The notes beneath the pieces are model-generated. The model made no database searches. It was not told the DNA's origin and saw only the letters and a list, made by a program, of their open reading frames with translations. DNA of 64,000 nt from Stenotrophomonas sp. UBA2629 (lineage in GTDB: Bacteria > Pseudomonadota > Gammaproteobacteria > Xanthomonadales > Xanthomonadaceae), in contig DEOB01000011.1 in the NCBI GenBank assembly GCA_002359895.1, forward strand, positions 435,203 through 499,202, in the 5' to 3' direction. The stretch's first letter is position 1, and each line of letters opens with the position of its first letter. Positions 15,220-25,347 of this stretch are shown here, piece after piece. The translations under genes and the position numbers were made by a program.

Positions 15220-16293
15220 GTGACCAGCCCACTTCGCAACGACCGCTTCCTGCGCGCCCTGCGCCGCGAGCCCGTGGACTGCACCCCCGTCTGGCTGATG
15301 CGCCAGGCCGGCCGTTATCTGCCGGAATACCGCGCCACCCGCGCCCGCGCTGGCAGCTTCCTGGGCATGGCCAAGCACCCGGAAGTGGCGTGTGAGGTCA
15401 CCCTGCAGCCGCTGGAGCGCTTCGATCTGGACGCGGCCATCCTGTTTTCGGACATCCTCACCGTGCCCGACGCGATGGGCCTGGGCCTGTACTTCGTCGA
15501 TGGCGAAGGCCCCAAGTTCAAGCACCCGATCCGTGACGTCGCTGCCGTGGACAAGCTGGCCGTGCCGGACATGGAAACCGAGCTGGGCTATGTGATGGAC
15601 GCGGTGCGCCTGATCCGTCGCGAGCTGGACGGCAAGGTGCCGCTGATCGGTTTCTCCGGCAGCCCGTGGACGCTGGCCTGCTACATGATCGAAGGCGGCG
15701 GCAGCAAGGATTTCGCCCGCATCAAGGCCATGGCGCTGAACGAACCCAAGGCGCTGCACAAGCTGCTGGACGTGGTGACCGATGCGGTCATCGCCTACCT
15801 GTCAGCGCAGCGCGCGGCCGGTGCGCAGGCACTGCAGGTGTTCGACACCTGGGGCGGCGTGCTGGGCCCGGCCATGTACCGTGAGTTCTCGCTGCGCTAT
15901 CTCTCGCGCATCTCCGCCGAGCTGAAGCGTGGCGAAGGCGCCGAGCGCACCCCGCTGATCCTGTTCGGCAAGGGCACCGGCCAATATGTGTCCGAACTGG
16001 CGGCCAGTGGTGCCGAAGGCGTTGGCGTGGACTGGACCATCAGCCTGGAAGATGCGGCCCGTGCCGCTGGCGGCCGCGTCGCCCTGCAGGGCAACCTGGA
16101 CCCGACCACGCTGTACGGCTCGCCTGACGCCATCACCCGCGAGGTGGGCAAGGTGCTGGAGAGCTACGCCGCCGGCAATGGCGGCTCGCCGGAAGGGCAT
16201 ATCTTCAACCTCGGCCACGGCATGTCGCCGGACATGAATCCCGACCACGTCGCGGTGCTGGTCGACGCGGTACACCGCCTCAGCCGCCGCTGA
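15220..16293 (+). CDS. hemE: Uroporphyrinogen decarboxylase HemE
   Basis: 357 residues, starting at a GTG preceded by TAGGAG 6 bases upstream. Family signature PVWLMRQAGRYLPEYR is at about 22-37, with the substrate Asp in ILFSDILTVPDAMG and GFSGSPWTLACYMIEGG further on. It removes four acetate carboxyls from uroporphyrinogen III to give coproporphyrinogen III. Followed by a GC-rich hairpin at 16303-16330. Confidence 0.97.
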   Translation: MTSPLRNDRFLRALRREPVDCTPVWLMRQAGRYLPEYRATRARAGSFLGMAKHPEVACEVTLQPLERFDLDAAILFSDILTVPDAMGLGLYFVDGEGPKFKHPIRDVAAVDKLAVPDMETELGYVMDAVRLIRRELDGKVPLIGFSGSPWTLACYMIEGGGSKDFARIKAMALNEPKALHKLLDVVTDAVIAYLSAQRAAGAQALQVFDTWGGVLGPAMYREFSLRYLSRISAELKRGEGAERTPLILFGKGTGQYVSELAASGAEGVGVDWTISLEDAARAAGGRVALQGNLDPTTLYGSPDAITREVGKVLESYAAGNGGSPEGHIFNLGHGMSPDMNPDHVAVLVDAVHRLSRR

Positions 16294-16302
16294 GTACAAG
16301 CT

Positions 16303-16330
16303 GCCGGGTGAGCGCCTCGCCTCGCCCGGC
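16303..16330 (+). terminator. Hairpin after hemE
   Basis: A 10-bp stem GCCGGGTGAG / CTCGCCCGGC with one wobble pair and an 8-nt loop, 9 bases after the hemE stop. No T-run. Confidence 0.4.
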
Positions 16331-16471
16331 ATTGGCACACATTGCCAACGTGCCACCCATCGCGATGCTTTGCGGTGAGTGCAGATGACGGCGCACGCGG
16401 CGGCTGATCTGCGCAGCGCCTGCACATTCAAGAGAGGACAATAGCGGCCTGCCCTAGCGCGAAGCTCTCTG

Positions 16472-17890
16472 ATGCCGCTGCCCGTTTCCAGCCCGCCTGC
16501 CAGCAACACCCACAAGCCGCTGTTATGGCTGGTGTCGTTGGCCATCTTCATGCAGATGCTGGATTCGACCATCGTCAACACCGCATTGCCGGCGATGGCG
16601 CGCAGTCTGGGTGAGAGCCCGCTGCAGATGCAGTCGGTGGTTTTCAGTTATGCGTTGGCGGTGGCCACGTTCATCCCGGCCTCGGGCTGGATTGCTGACC
16701 GCTTCGGTACGCGCCGCACTTTTTTTGCCGCGATCATTCTGTTCACGCTGGGGTCGCTGGCCTGTGCGTTGTCGCCCACGCTGCAATGGTTGGTGGCCTC
16801 GCGCGTGCTGCAGGGTATTGGCGGCGCGATGCTGCTGCCGGTCGGGCGCTTGGCGGTGATGCGCACGGTGCCGCGCGATCAGTTCCTGGCCGCGATGAGT
16901 TTCATCGCCATCCCCGCGCTGATCGGCCCCTTGCTGGGCCCGACGATGGGCGGCTGGCTGGTAGAAGTGGCGTCTTGGCATTGGATCTTTCTGATCAACC
17001 TGCCGATCGGTTTGATTGGGCTGATTGCCGCGGTGCGGATCATGCCCGACCACTATGCGCAGCGGAAACACCGCTTCGATCTTGCCGGCTATCTGATGCT
17101 GGCCTTCGGCATGGTGGCGTTGTCGTTGGCGCTGGATGGCGTGTCCGTGGTCGGCTCGGCGCAGGCACTGGTGATTCTGCTGGCGGTGATCGGCATTGCC
17201 GCATTGGCCGGCTATTGGCTGCATGCGGCCAACAGCCGCGAGCCGTTGTTCTCGCTGACGCTGTTTCATGTTGCCAGTTTCCGCATCGGCATTCTTGGCA
17301 ACCTTTTTTCGCGCATCGGCAGTGGCGCCATGCCGTTGTTGATACCGCTGCTGCTGCAGGTGGGCATGGGCATGAGCCCGATGACCGCCGGCATGATGAT
17401 GATCCCCGTAGCGCTGGCTGGCATGGCCGCCAAACGTGCGGCGGTGAGTCTGGTGATGCGCTTTGGTTACCGCCGCATCCTGATGATCAACACCGTCTGT
17501 GTGGGCCTGGCGATGGCCAGCTTTGCCCTGATCAGCACGCAGCAGCCGCTATGGCTGCAACTGGTGCAACTGGCGATTTTTGGTGCGGTGAACTCGATGC
17601 AGTTCACCGTCATGAATACCGTGACCCTGCGCGACCTGGACATGGACCAGGCCAGCAGCGGCAACAGCCTGTTGTCGATGGTGATGATGCTGGCAACCGG
17701 CTTTGGTGCCGCCACCGCCGGCAGCCTGCTCGCCACCTTCGGCACGCACCTGGTAGGCCACGGTGCCACCGCCGCGCTGCATGCAACCTTCGTCTGCGTG
17801 GGCGCCATCACCCTGAGTTCGACCCTGGTGTTCTGGCAATTGCCCGACAGCCGCCCCCATCCGCGCGCGGTGGAGGAAGTGGCCGAATAA
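16472..17890 (+). CDS. MFS drug/proton antiporter, DHA2 family (MdtD-like)
   Basis: 472 residues with about 14 hydrophobic segments. The N-terminal MLDSTIVNTALPAMA motif, WIADRFGTRR (motif A) and ALIGPLLGPTMGGWLVE (motif C) define the DHA2/EmrB-QacA group. The overall sequence, including PLLIPLLLQVGMGMSPMTAGMMM, is closest to MdtD-type transporters. Expected role: inner-membrane efflux of organic compounds or iron-citrate type ligands. No MFP or TolC partner adjoins. It ends 83 bp from the convergent sensor kinase gene. Confidence 0.88.
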   Translation: MPLPVSSPPASNTHKPLLWLVSLAIFMQMLDSTIVNTALPAMARSLGESPLQMQSVVFSYALAVATFIPASGWIADRFGTRRTFFAAIILFTLGSLACALSPTLQWLVASRVLQGIGGAMLLPVGRLAVMRTVPRDQFLAAMSFIAIPALIGPLLGPTMGGWLVEVASWHWIFLINLPIGLIGLIAAVRIMPDHYAQRKHRFDLAGYLMLAFGMVALSLALDGVSVVGSAQALVILLAVIGIAALAGYWLHAANSREPLFSLTLFHVASFRIGILGNLFSRIGSGAMPLLIPLLLQVGMGMSPMTAGMMMIPVALAGMAAKRAAVSLVMRFGYRRILMINTVCVGLAMASFALISTQQPLWLQLVQLAIFGAVNSMQFTVMNTVTLRDLDMDQASSGNSLLSMVMMLATGFGAATAGSLLATFGTHLVGHGATAALHATFVCVGAITLSSTLVFWQLPDSRPHPRAVEEVAE

Positions 17891-17973
17891 GCAGTGCCAG
17901 CGATCACACTGACACTGCAACTGCCTGTTTGCGCCTTTCGGAAATCCGCTTCAATCCGCGCCTGCAACGTGAC

Positions 17974-20900
17974 TCAACTGCGCGGCGGCAAACCCTGTTC
18001 GCGACGCTGCTTTGCATCAAGCACGCCTGCGATGGCCTCCAGCAGCAGCTGCGCGGTTACCGGCTTGCGCAGGAAATCATCGAACCCGGCCTTGCGCGCC
18101 TGCGGTTCGGCTTCGGTATCCGAGCGTGCGGTCACTGCTATCAGCGGCATGTCATAGCCCATTGTCCGCAGCTGCAGGGCCAGCCCAAAACCATCGATTC
18201 CCGGCAGGTCCAGATCCAGCAAGGCCACATCGAACGATGTGTTGGACACTTCCGCCAACGCGGCCAAACCATGTGCCGCGTGCACCACCGTGTGGCCGTG
18301 CACTTCAAGCAGGCCACGGATCACCGCAGCGATGGTGGCGTCGTCTTCCACCAGCAATATCTGCAGCGGTGCCAGCGTACTCCACGATGCAGCGCCGCTG
18401 CCGTCAGCGGCCGTCTCCGCTGCCAGTTCCCAGCTCAGCGGCAACCTGACCTTGAAGCAGCTGCCCTTGCCCAACGTGCTTTCCACATCAATGGTGCCGC
18501 CCATGGCCACGGCCAGCTCATGGCAGATGGCCAGGCCCAGCCCGCTGCCGCCATAGCGTGCAGCGGTGCGTGCACCATCAGCCTGTTCAAAACGGCGGAA
18601 CAGACGTTTGCGCTGTTCGGCGCTGATACCCGGGCCCGTGTCACAGACATCAAAGCCGATACCGCGGCCTTCCGCGTCAGCCTGGATGCGCAGGCCCACC
18701 GCACCCTCGCTGGTGAACTTGATGGCGTTGCCTACCAGGTTGAGCAGGATCTGCCGCAGGCGCAGTACGTCGCCATCAACACGCGTGCGTGGCGGCGCGG
18801 TGTTTTCCAGATTGAAGGCGAGCCCACGCCGTTGTGCCAGCGGCTCCATCAGCCCGCGCACGTCGTCCAACAACTGCTGCAGGTCGAACGGCTGCGCCTG
18901 CAGTTCCAGACGGCCGGCTTCAATCCGCGCGAGATCCAGCGCGTCGTTGACCAGCCGCAACAGATGCTCACCGGCACGACGGATGGCCTGCGTATAACCG
19001 CGTTGACGTTCGTCCAGCTCCGAGGCCAGCAACAATTCGCTCATGCCCAACACACCGGTCATGGGCGTGCGCACTTCATGGCCCAGCGTGGCCAGGAAAC
19101 GGGTTTTTGCCAGCGATGCCTGTTCGGCAAGTTCATGCTTGTGGCGGGCCAACTGCCATTCGTGACGACGGCGTAGGCGGCGCTGGTACAGCCACGCGCC
19201 CCAGAACACCAGCGCAACACTCAAGGCGGTAAGCCCGACCAGGCCGCCGGCACTTCGCCACCACGGCGGCTGCACACGGAAGCTCAGGATTCTGGCGCGC
19301 GACCAGACGTTGTCCGACGTCGCCGCCTGTACCTCCAACTGGTAGCGCCCTGCCGGCAAACGCGAAAACACACGCTCACCGGAGCCGCCGACCTCCACCC
19401 AGTCAGTGTCATAACCGGCCAGCCGGAAACGGTAGGTGTTGGTTGCCGAGTCGGCGAAGGACAGCAGCCGCGCAACGATGCGCAGGTCACGGTCGCTTTC
19501 GTGGATGACCATCGACGCTTCGTGGGTGAGATCTTCCTCACCATCACCGTGACGCACGCTCACCCGTTCAATCACCAGCGGCGGCTGTCGGGTGGACGGC
19601 TTGAGCAGCGCCGGGTCGAACAGCACCACACCGTCGGGCGTGCCGCCTGCCAATTGGCCGCTGCGCGCCTGCACCAGGGTGCGCCGCCGGAACTCCTGCC
19701 CGGGTAGTCCATCGTGCACGCCGTACAGGCGCACCGAGCGGCTGGCCGGATCCATGCGGATCAGGCCGCGCGGACTTATCGCCCACGCCACGCCCTGTGC
19801 ATCCACCACCACGCCGCTGGGCACCAGCATCGGGAAACCACGATCACCGCCCACGCTGTCCAGCAGCGACATCTGCCGCCCGTCCCACAGGTAACTCTCC
19901 ATGCGCCCCAGCGTGCCGACCCAGACCACGCCGCTGTCGGTGAGGGTGAACGCCGATATGCGCCCGGAGGGCGCCCCCGGCACCGGCACAAAACGCCCCT
20001 GCTGCGGCTGCCATGCCAGCAGACCGGAGCCGGTGCCCAGCCACAGGTTGTCGAGCGGGCCGCACTTCATGTCCTCCACCGGGCTGGCCGGCAACCCCGC
20101 CTGCCCTTGCAGTATCTGCAGCAGCACCCGTCCTTCGGCGTCACGCTGCTGCATGCCGCCTTCTTCCGAGTACACCCAGATACGGCCGCCGTCGCAGCTG
20201 CGGATGATGTCGGCATCGCCCAGCATCGCCGCATCGTTATGGTCACCGCTGCGCCAGCGGCGCACGCTCTTGTCGGCCGGGGTGTAACGCACCAGCTCAT
20301 CCAGGCTGCCGATCCACACCTGGCCCTTGGAGTCCTCCTCCATGGATTGCGGCCAATTGTTGCCGTTGACCTTTTCCAGGTGATGCCGCACCTCGCCAGT
20401 TGCGGGGTCAAACCAATCCAACGCGCCGCGGGTACCCACCACCCAGATGCCGCCGGAGGCCGACGCCGCCAGCGCCATCGCATACGGATTACGCAGCGAG
20501 TCCGGGTCGTCCTGATGCCGCGACAACACCGAAAACTGGCGCCAGCTCGGCGGCAGGTGCCACAAGCCGGCGTTGGTGCTGGCAAACCACAGCCCGCCTT
20601 CGCGGTCTTCGTAGGCGCTGGTCCAGTTTGGCTTGACCAGCCCCCGCTCCTGCATGCTGTACAGCGGCACGTTGCGCATTGCGCCACTGCGGATGCGGCC
20701 CAGCCCGTCCAGCGTGTCCAGCCAATAACTGCCGTCGGCGGAGAACTCCAGCATGTTGAACACATCCTGCGCACCCGCCCCCAGCCACGACGGGCGCTCA
20801 AAACGGCCATCGGGCTGGCGCACCACCAGCCCGGCGTTGGTGGCTATCCACAGCCGTTCCTGACGGTCCACCTTCAGCCCGTTGATGCGCTCGGAAGGCA

Positions 20901-21537
20901 GCACGTTTTCGCCCACGCGCTGGAAACCGCTGCCGGTCCAACGTGCCAGGCCGCCTTTGGTCCCCACCCATAGGCTGCCATCGGCCATCGTCACCAGGTG
21001 GGTGACCGCAGCGGAAGGCAAGCTGTCCCGGTCGCCTTCGACGGGCATGAAGCGCCGCACCTTTCCGTCGGCAGCCAACTGGTACAAACCGCCGGTAGCG
21101 GTGCCGAACCACACGCTGCCATCAGGCGTGGAAGCGATGGCCCACACGGTGTTGCTGCTGATCTGCGGGAAATGTTGTTTGTCGTAGAAGCGGAACGTGC
21201 GACGGTCGGCACTCAGCATCACCAGGCCGGCGCTGTGGGTGCCTATCCACAGACGGTTGGCCGCATCCACATGCAGGCTCCAGACCTGGTTGTCGCGCAG
21301 CCCGTCCTCGGCCCGCCAGATGCGGTAGTTGCGGCCGTCGTAACGGGCAAGGCCGTCACGCGTGCCCAGCCACAGGTAGCCGGTCTGGTCTTCGGCAAAG
21401 GCGTTGATGTTGCTGGAAGGCAGGCCGTCGGCCACGGTGAGCTGGCGCGGCTGTGGTGTCGCCGGCACTTCTGCCCGCGCCCCGGGCACCCACATCAGCA
21501 GGCAGGCCAACACGCCGCCAAGGCATCCCCTGATCAA
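17974..21537 (-). CDS. Hybrid sensor histidine kinase with beta-propeller sensor (copy 2)
   Basis: 1187 residues. Signal peptide 1-22; two-component-regulator propeller repeats (about 30-640, many WxG-TxxGL blades); Y_Y_Y domain about 680-757; one membrane helix about 764-787; HisKA with phospho-His820 (LGHEVRTPM); HATPase about 930-1035 with N-box NLVGNAIKF and GGSGLGL; receiver about 1058-1170 with Asp1108. So a periplasmic sensor is linked to a cytoplasmic kinase and receiver, with no DNA-binding output domain. The start overlaps the stop of the paralogue upstream (ATGA, 21534-21537). The architecture recalls glycan-sensing HTCS systems lacking the AraC domain. Ligand and downstream phosphotransfer partner are unknown. 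Confidence 0.9.
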   Translation of the reverse strand: MIRGCLGGVLACLLMWVPGARAEVPATPQPRQLTVADGLPSSNINAFAEDQTGYLWLGTRDGLARYDGRNYRIWRAEDGLRDNQVWSLHVDAANRLWIGTHSAGLVMLSADRRTFRFYDKQHFPQISSNTVWAIASTPDGSVWFGTATGGLYQLAADGKVRRFMPVEGDRDSLPSAAVTHLVTMADGSLWVGTKGGLARWTGSGFQRVGENVLPSERINGLKVDRQERLWIATNAGLVVRQPDGRFERPSWLGAGAQDVFNMLEFSADGSYWLDTLDGLGRIRSGAMRNVPLYSMQERGLVKPNWTSAYEDREGGLWFASTNAGLWHLPPSWRQFSVLSRHQDDPDSLRNPYAMALAASASGGIWVVGTRGALDWFDPATGEVRHHLEKVNGNNWPQSMEEDSKGQVWIGSLDELVRYTPADKSVRRWRSGDHNDAAMLGDADIIRSCDGGRIWVYSEEGGMQQRDAEGRVLLQILQGQAGLPASPVEDMKCGPLDNLWLGTGSGLLAWQPQQGRFVPVPGAPSGRISAFTLTDSGVVWVGTLGRMESYLWDGRQMSLLDSVGGDRGFPMLVPSGVVVDAQGVAWAISPRGLIRMDPASRSVRLYGVHDGLPGQEFRRRTLVQARSGQLAGGTPDGVVLFDPALLKPSTRQPPLVIERVSVRHGDGEEDLTHEASMVIHESDRDLRIVARLLSFADSATNTYRFRLAGYDTDWVEVGGSGERVFSRLPAGRYQLEVQAATSDNVWSRARILSFRVQPPWWRSAGGLVGLTALSVALVFWGAWLYQRRLRRRHEWQLARHKHELAEQASLAKTRFLATLGHEVRTPMTGVLGMSELLLASELDERQRGYTQAIRRAGEHLLRLVNDALDLARIEAGRLELQAQPFDLQQLLDDVRGLMEPLAQRRGLAFNLENTAPPRTRVDGDVLRLRQILLNLVGNAIKFTSEGAVGLRIQADAEGRGIGFDVCDTGPGISAEQRKRLFRRFEQADGARTAARYGGSGLGLAICHELAVAMGGTIDVESTLGKGSCFKVRLPLSWELAAETAADGSGAASWSTLAPLQILLVEDDATIAAVIRGLLEVHGHTVVHAAHGLAALAEVSNTSFDVALLDLDLPGIDGFGLALQLRTMGYDMPLIAVTARSDTEAEPQARKAGFDDFLRKPVTAQLLLEAIAGVLDAKQRREQGLPPRS

Positions 21538-24500
21538 GCGCCACGCTCCTGCGCGCTGGCAGCAGCTGCGTTCACTGGGCTCGAGGCGTCGCGTTTACGC
21601 GCAAGCACCTGCGCAATGGCACTCATCAAGATCTGGCCGGTCAAGGGCTTGCGCAGGAAGCCGTCCATGCCCGCTTCCAGTGCCAAGCGTTCGGCCTCGG
21701 CATCCGAGCGTGCGGTGACGGCAATCAGCGGGAACTCATGGCCCCAGCCACGCAGCTGCCGGGCCAATGCCATGCCGTCCAACGCGGGTAGATCCAGATC
21801 AAGCAGGCCGACATCAAACGCTGCGCCGGCCACCTCGGTCAACGCCGCCAACCCGTGCGGTGCATGCACCACGCTGTGCCCACGTGCGCTGAGCAGGCCA
21901 CTGATGACCTGCGCCACGGTGGCGTCGTCCTCGACCAACAGCACATTCAATGACTGGTCGATCGTCGGCTCCACGCCTTCGGCTACGGCGGCCTGCTCGA
22001 CAACCGCCTCCCAGGGCAATGGCAGATCCACGAAGAAGCGCGTGCCGGCACCCAACCGGCTTTCCAGACGGATGCCACCGCCCATGGCGCTGGCCAGTTC
22101 CTGGCAGATGGCCAGGCCCAGCCCGCTGCCGCCGTAACGCGAGGCGGTACGCGGCCCCTCGGCCTGTTCGAAACGATGGAACAGGCGCGCCTGCTGGTCT
22201 TCGTTGATACCGGGGCCGGTGTCGCTCACCACCAACTCGATGCCACTGTTGTCCGGCCGCAACCTCACCGTCAGGCCCACTGCGCCCTGCTCGGTGAACT
22301 TGATCGCATTGCTCAACAGGTTCATCACAATCTGCCGCAACCGCATTGCATCACCCTGCACACGCACCGGCGTTGCCAGCGGCTCGCCGCGCTCGAACCG
22401 CAGCCCCCGGCGCTCGGCCATCGGTGCCATCAAAGAGACCACGTCATCCAACACTCTCCCCAGATCGAAGGGCTGGATTTCAAGCTCCAACTTGCCCGAC
22501 TCGATGCGTGCCAGATCCAGCGCATCGTTGACCAGCCGCAACAGATGCGTGCCGGCCTGCTGGATGGCGCCGGCGTAACGCTGTTGACGGGGATCAAGAT
22601 CGGTATCGAGCAACAGTTCACTCATGCCCAGCACACCGGTCATCGGCGTGCGTACCTCGTGCCCCAAGGTGGCCAGGAAGCGGGTTTTGGCCAACGATGC
22701 CTGTTCTGCCAATTCGTGTTTGTGCATGGCCAGCTGCCATTCGCTACGGCGTTGCACGCGGCGGCGATACGCCAGCACCACTACCGTAGCCAGCAATAGC
22801 GCCAGCAGCACATAGCCCGCAATGGCCCAGGCGCTACGCCACCATGGCGGCGTTACTTCAATGGTCATCGACTGCGACGGCGTCCACATGCCCTCGGCCA
22901 CCGCGCCCTGTATTTCCATGAGATGGCTGCCCGACGGCAGACGCGACAGAATGCGCTCGCCGTCGCTGCCCAACTCCACCCAATTCTGATCGTAGCCTTC
23001 AATACGGAAACGGAAGTGATGGCTTTGCGGGTCCGCAAACGACAGCAGCCGCGCGGTGACACGCAGGTCGCGATCGGCCGGGCCCAGTTGAATCACATCA
23101 CCAACCAGGCTCTGCTCCTGCACCGCATCGTCGCGCCGTACATGCACCGCGTTGATCACCAACTTGGACACAGCGGGTGCGGCAATCACCGCATCCGGAT
23201 TGAAGCCCAGCAGACCGCTGGCCGACACCGCCAGTGCATTGCCACAGCCGCTGTGTGCCGGTGGCCGGCTGGTGAATTCACCATCCGGCAGTCCGTCGTC
23301 TTCATTGAGCATGCGCACCCGCGCACCGTGCGGCTGCCACCACAACAGGCCACGCGGCGTGGTGGCCCACAACTGGCCCGAACAGCCCAACACCAGCCCC
23401 CCCAGTGACACCGCCGGCACGCCCTCGGCAGCGCCCAGGCTGCGCTTCAGGACAAAACCTTGGCCCTGTGGCTGATAGAACTCCAGCACGCCTTCGCGAC
23501 CCACCCACGCACTGCCGTCGGCGGCAAACACGATGTCGTACACCATGCCCTCGCCGATGCCCGGCACCGGTGCGAAGCGGTCATTTTCAAACCGCAGCAC
23601 ACCGCCACCGCCGGCGGTCCACACACGTCCGGCGGCATCCACGTACAGCTGCTCGACCAGCTTCTTCGGCAGGCCCGGTGTGGCCCCGGCCGGGTAATCG
23701 GCCAGCAGGCGGCCATCGGCGGCACGGTGCTGCAGGCCATGGTTGATGATCGACAGCCACACGCTGCCGTCCGGCGCCAGCCGCATCAGGTCCGCGCGGT
23801 GCTGCGGATCGTCGCCGACCCCCAGGTCAATCCGCTGGAAGCGGCCATCACCGGGCCGGTACAGGCCCACGCTACCGGCGCGCCCCACCCATACCTGCCC
23901 GTCACGACCGCGCAGTACCGACCAGTTGCTGCCCTTGCCCAGCTGCGCATCACTGAGCATCAGCGACAGGCGACCTTGGCTGTCGAGCCGGTGCACGCCA
24001 TGGCCGCCCGCAATCAGGAAACCGTCGCCATCCACTGCGGCGTTGAGCAGGTACAGGCTTTCCAACGGCTGCCCGTCGAGTTGGTAATGCGTGGAGAAGC
24101 GTGTCCAATCCGGCCGCAGATAGGCCAGCCCTTGGGTCAGCATCGCCATCCATACACCGCCTTCGTGATCCTGCAGCAGGTCAAGCACACCACTGCGCGT
24201 GGTCAGGAAGCTGCTGCCCTGGTCGCCGTCCAGCAACCGCAGGTTCTTGGCATCACCGCGATACAGGCCGCTGCCGCTTCCCATCCAGTAACCGCCATCG
24301 CGGTCGTGCAGCACCATCGCCGCGCGCGCCTGCTGTGCCTGCGGCCACGGCGCCGGCAGCACGGTGCCGTCGTCCAGCACCCGGAACAACCCCTCGTCAG
24401 TTCCCGCCCACAAGCCACCATCACGGTCACCGCTGAGCCGGATGACATCGCGGCCTGCCAGCAACGGCGAGGTAATACGGGTGAAGTGACCCTCGGCCGC

Positions 24501-25121
24501 GTCCCAGCGCGCCAAGCCTGACGCTGTACCCACCCAGACCACCTTGCCACCATCACTGGCCAGCAGTGCATAAATGGTGTCGTCGGGCAGGCTGTGCGGA
24601 TCATCGGGATGATGCTGGTACTGGCTGACGCGGCCATCTGCATGCAGGCGGCAGATGCCGCTACCGCTGGTGCCCACCAGCAGATCGGTCCCACTGCTGG
24701 CCAACGCCCATACCTGCTGCGGGCAGGTCTTTTCAAGAAGGGCAAACCGGCGGAAATGCTGGCGGTCGGTGTCCAACATGGCCAGTCCGGCGCCGTTGAT
24801 GCCCAGCCACAGCCGGTCCTGCGCATCAATGGTCATCACTTCCAGCGCGTTGCCCGGCAGCGAGCCCGGGCGCTGCGGATCGTGCCGCCACACCTGCAGT
24901 TCCTTGCCGTCGTAACGGGCCAGGCCATCGTCGGTGGCTGCCCAGACATAACCCTGGCGGTCCTGCGCCAGGGCCAGCACCATCCGTGAAGGCAAGCCCT
25001 CGGTGGCCCCCAAACGACGCAAACGCGGTGTTTCGGCCAAGTCAGAAGCCATGCTCCAACACGGCCAGACCGCCAACAGCAGCATGACCACCAGACGGGT
25101 ACAGTCCAACATCCACTTCAT
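21534..25121 (-). CDS. Hybrid sensor histidine kinase with beta-propeller sensor (copy 1)
   Basis: 1195 residues from the ATG at 25121 (MKWMLDCTRLVVMLLLAVWP), giving a normal signal peptide; a start 21 codons upstream would bury it. Same layout as the next gene: propeller about 30-640, Y_Y_Y about 680-760, membrane helix about 764-786, phospho-His821, HATPase, and receiver Asp1108. The two are obvious tandem paralogues: kinase and receiver parts are close (HEVRTPMTGVLGMSELLL in both), while propellers have diverged strongly. This suggests duplication followed by ligand specialisation. A 4-bp overlap implies co-translation and perhaps heterodimers. The 226-bp upstream region should contain the promoter. 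Confidence 0.9.
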   Translation of the reverse strand: MKWMLDCTRLVVMLLLAVWPCWSMASDLAETPRLRRLGATEGLPSRMVLALAQDRQGYVWAATDDGLARYDGKELQVWRHDPQRPGSLPGNALEVMTIDAQDRLWLGINGAGLAMLDTDRQHFRRFALLEKTCPQQVWALASSGTDLLVGTSGSGICRLHADGRVSQYQHHPDDPHSLPDDTIYALLASDGGKVVWVGTASGLARWDAAEGHFTRITSPLLAGRDVIRLSGDRDGGLWAGTDEGLFRVLDDGTVLPAPWPQAQQARAAMVLHDRDGGYWMGSGSGLYRGDAKNLRLLDGDQGSSFLTTRSGVLDLLQDHEGGVWMAMLTQGLAYLRPDWTRFSTHYQLDGQPLESLYLLNAAVDGDGFLIAGGHGVHRLDSQGRLSLMLSDAQLGKGSNWSVLRGRDGQVWVGRAGSVGLYRPGDGRFQRIDLGVGDDPQHRADLMRLAPDGSVWLSIINHGLQHRAADGRLLADYPAGATPGLPKKLVEQLYVDAAGRVWTAGGGGVLRFENDRFAPVPGIGEGMVYDIVFAADGSAWVGREGVLEFYQPQGQGFVLKRSLGAAEGVPAVSLGGLVLGCSGQLWATTPRGLLWWQPHGARVRMLNEDDGLPDGEFTSRPPAHSGCGNALAVSASGLLGFNPDAVIAAPAVSKLVINAVHVRRDDAVQEQSLVGDVIQLGPADRDLRVTARLLSFADPQSHHFRFRIEGYDQNWVELGSDGERILSRLPSGSHLMEIQGAVAEGMWTPSQSMTIEVTPPWWRSAWAIAGYVLLALLLATVVVLAYRRRVQRRSEWQLAMHKHELAEQASLAKTRFLATLGHEVRTPMTGVLGMSELLLDTDLDPRQQRYAGAIQQAGTHLLRLVNDALDLARIESGKLELEIQPFDLGRVLDDVVSLMAPMAERRGLRFERGEPLATPVRVQGDAMRLRQIVMNLLSNAIKFTEQGAVGLTVRLRPDNSGIELVVSDTGPGINEDQQARLFHRFEQAEGPRTASRYGGSGLGLAICQELASAMGGGIRLESRLGAGTRFFVDLPLPWEAVVEQAAVAEGVEPTIDQSLNVLLVEDDATVAQVISGLLSARGHSVVHAPHGLAALTEVAGAAFDVGLLDLDLPALDGMALARQLRGWGHEFPLIAVTARSDAEAERLALEAGMDGFLRKPLTGQILMSAIAQVLARKRDASSPVNAAAASAQERGA

Positions 25122-25347
25122 CAGCGTCCGGCACTCCCTGCACTGCTGTTCAATCGCCCGGCACATGCGCGCAATACGCCACAAGCCCCTCGTAAGCCGC
25201 TGACTTTAGCGCCCGCCGGAACATCGGGCAAAGCCACGCACCCGTTCATCCGATGCAGCCAGGTAACAAACCGTTGCGCAATATGGCGACAACGACGGGC
25301 CTGCATCCGCCTAGAATCCCTTGCATTGCACCCTTGGGGCAGAAAAC

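Noticed and set aside
16331..16350. Sigma-54 promoter (TGGCAC ... TTGCC) upstream of the MFS gene
   Set aside because: The spacing between the GG and GC elements is 2 bp too short for a -24/-12 promoter.
16786..19176. Plus-strand open frame of about 796 codons across the MFS 3' end and the sensor-kinase gene
   Set aside because: It overlaps two well-supported genes, has no domain match, low-complexity R/Q-rich composition and no ribosome site; it is an antisense shadow of GC-rich coding sequence.
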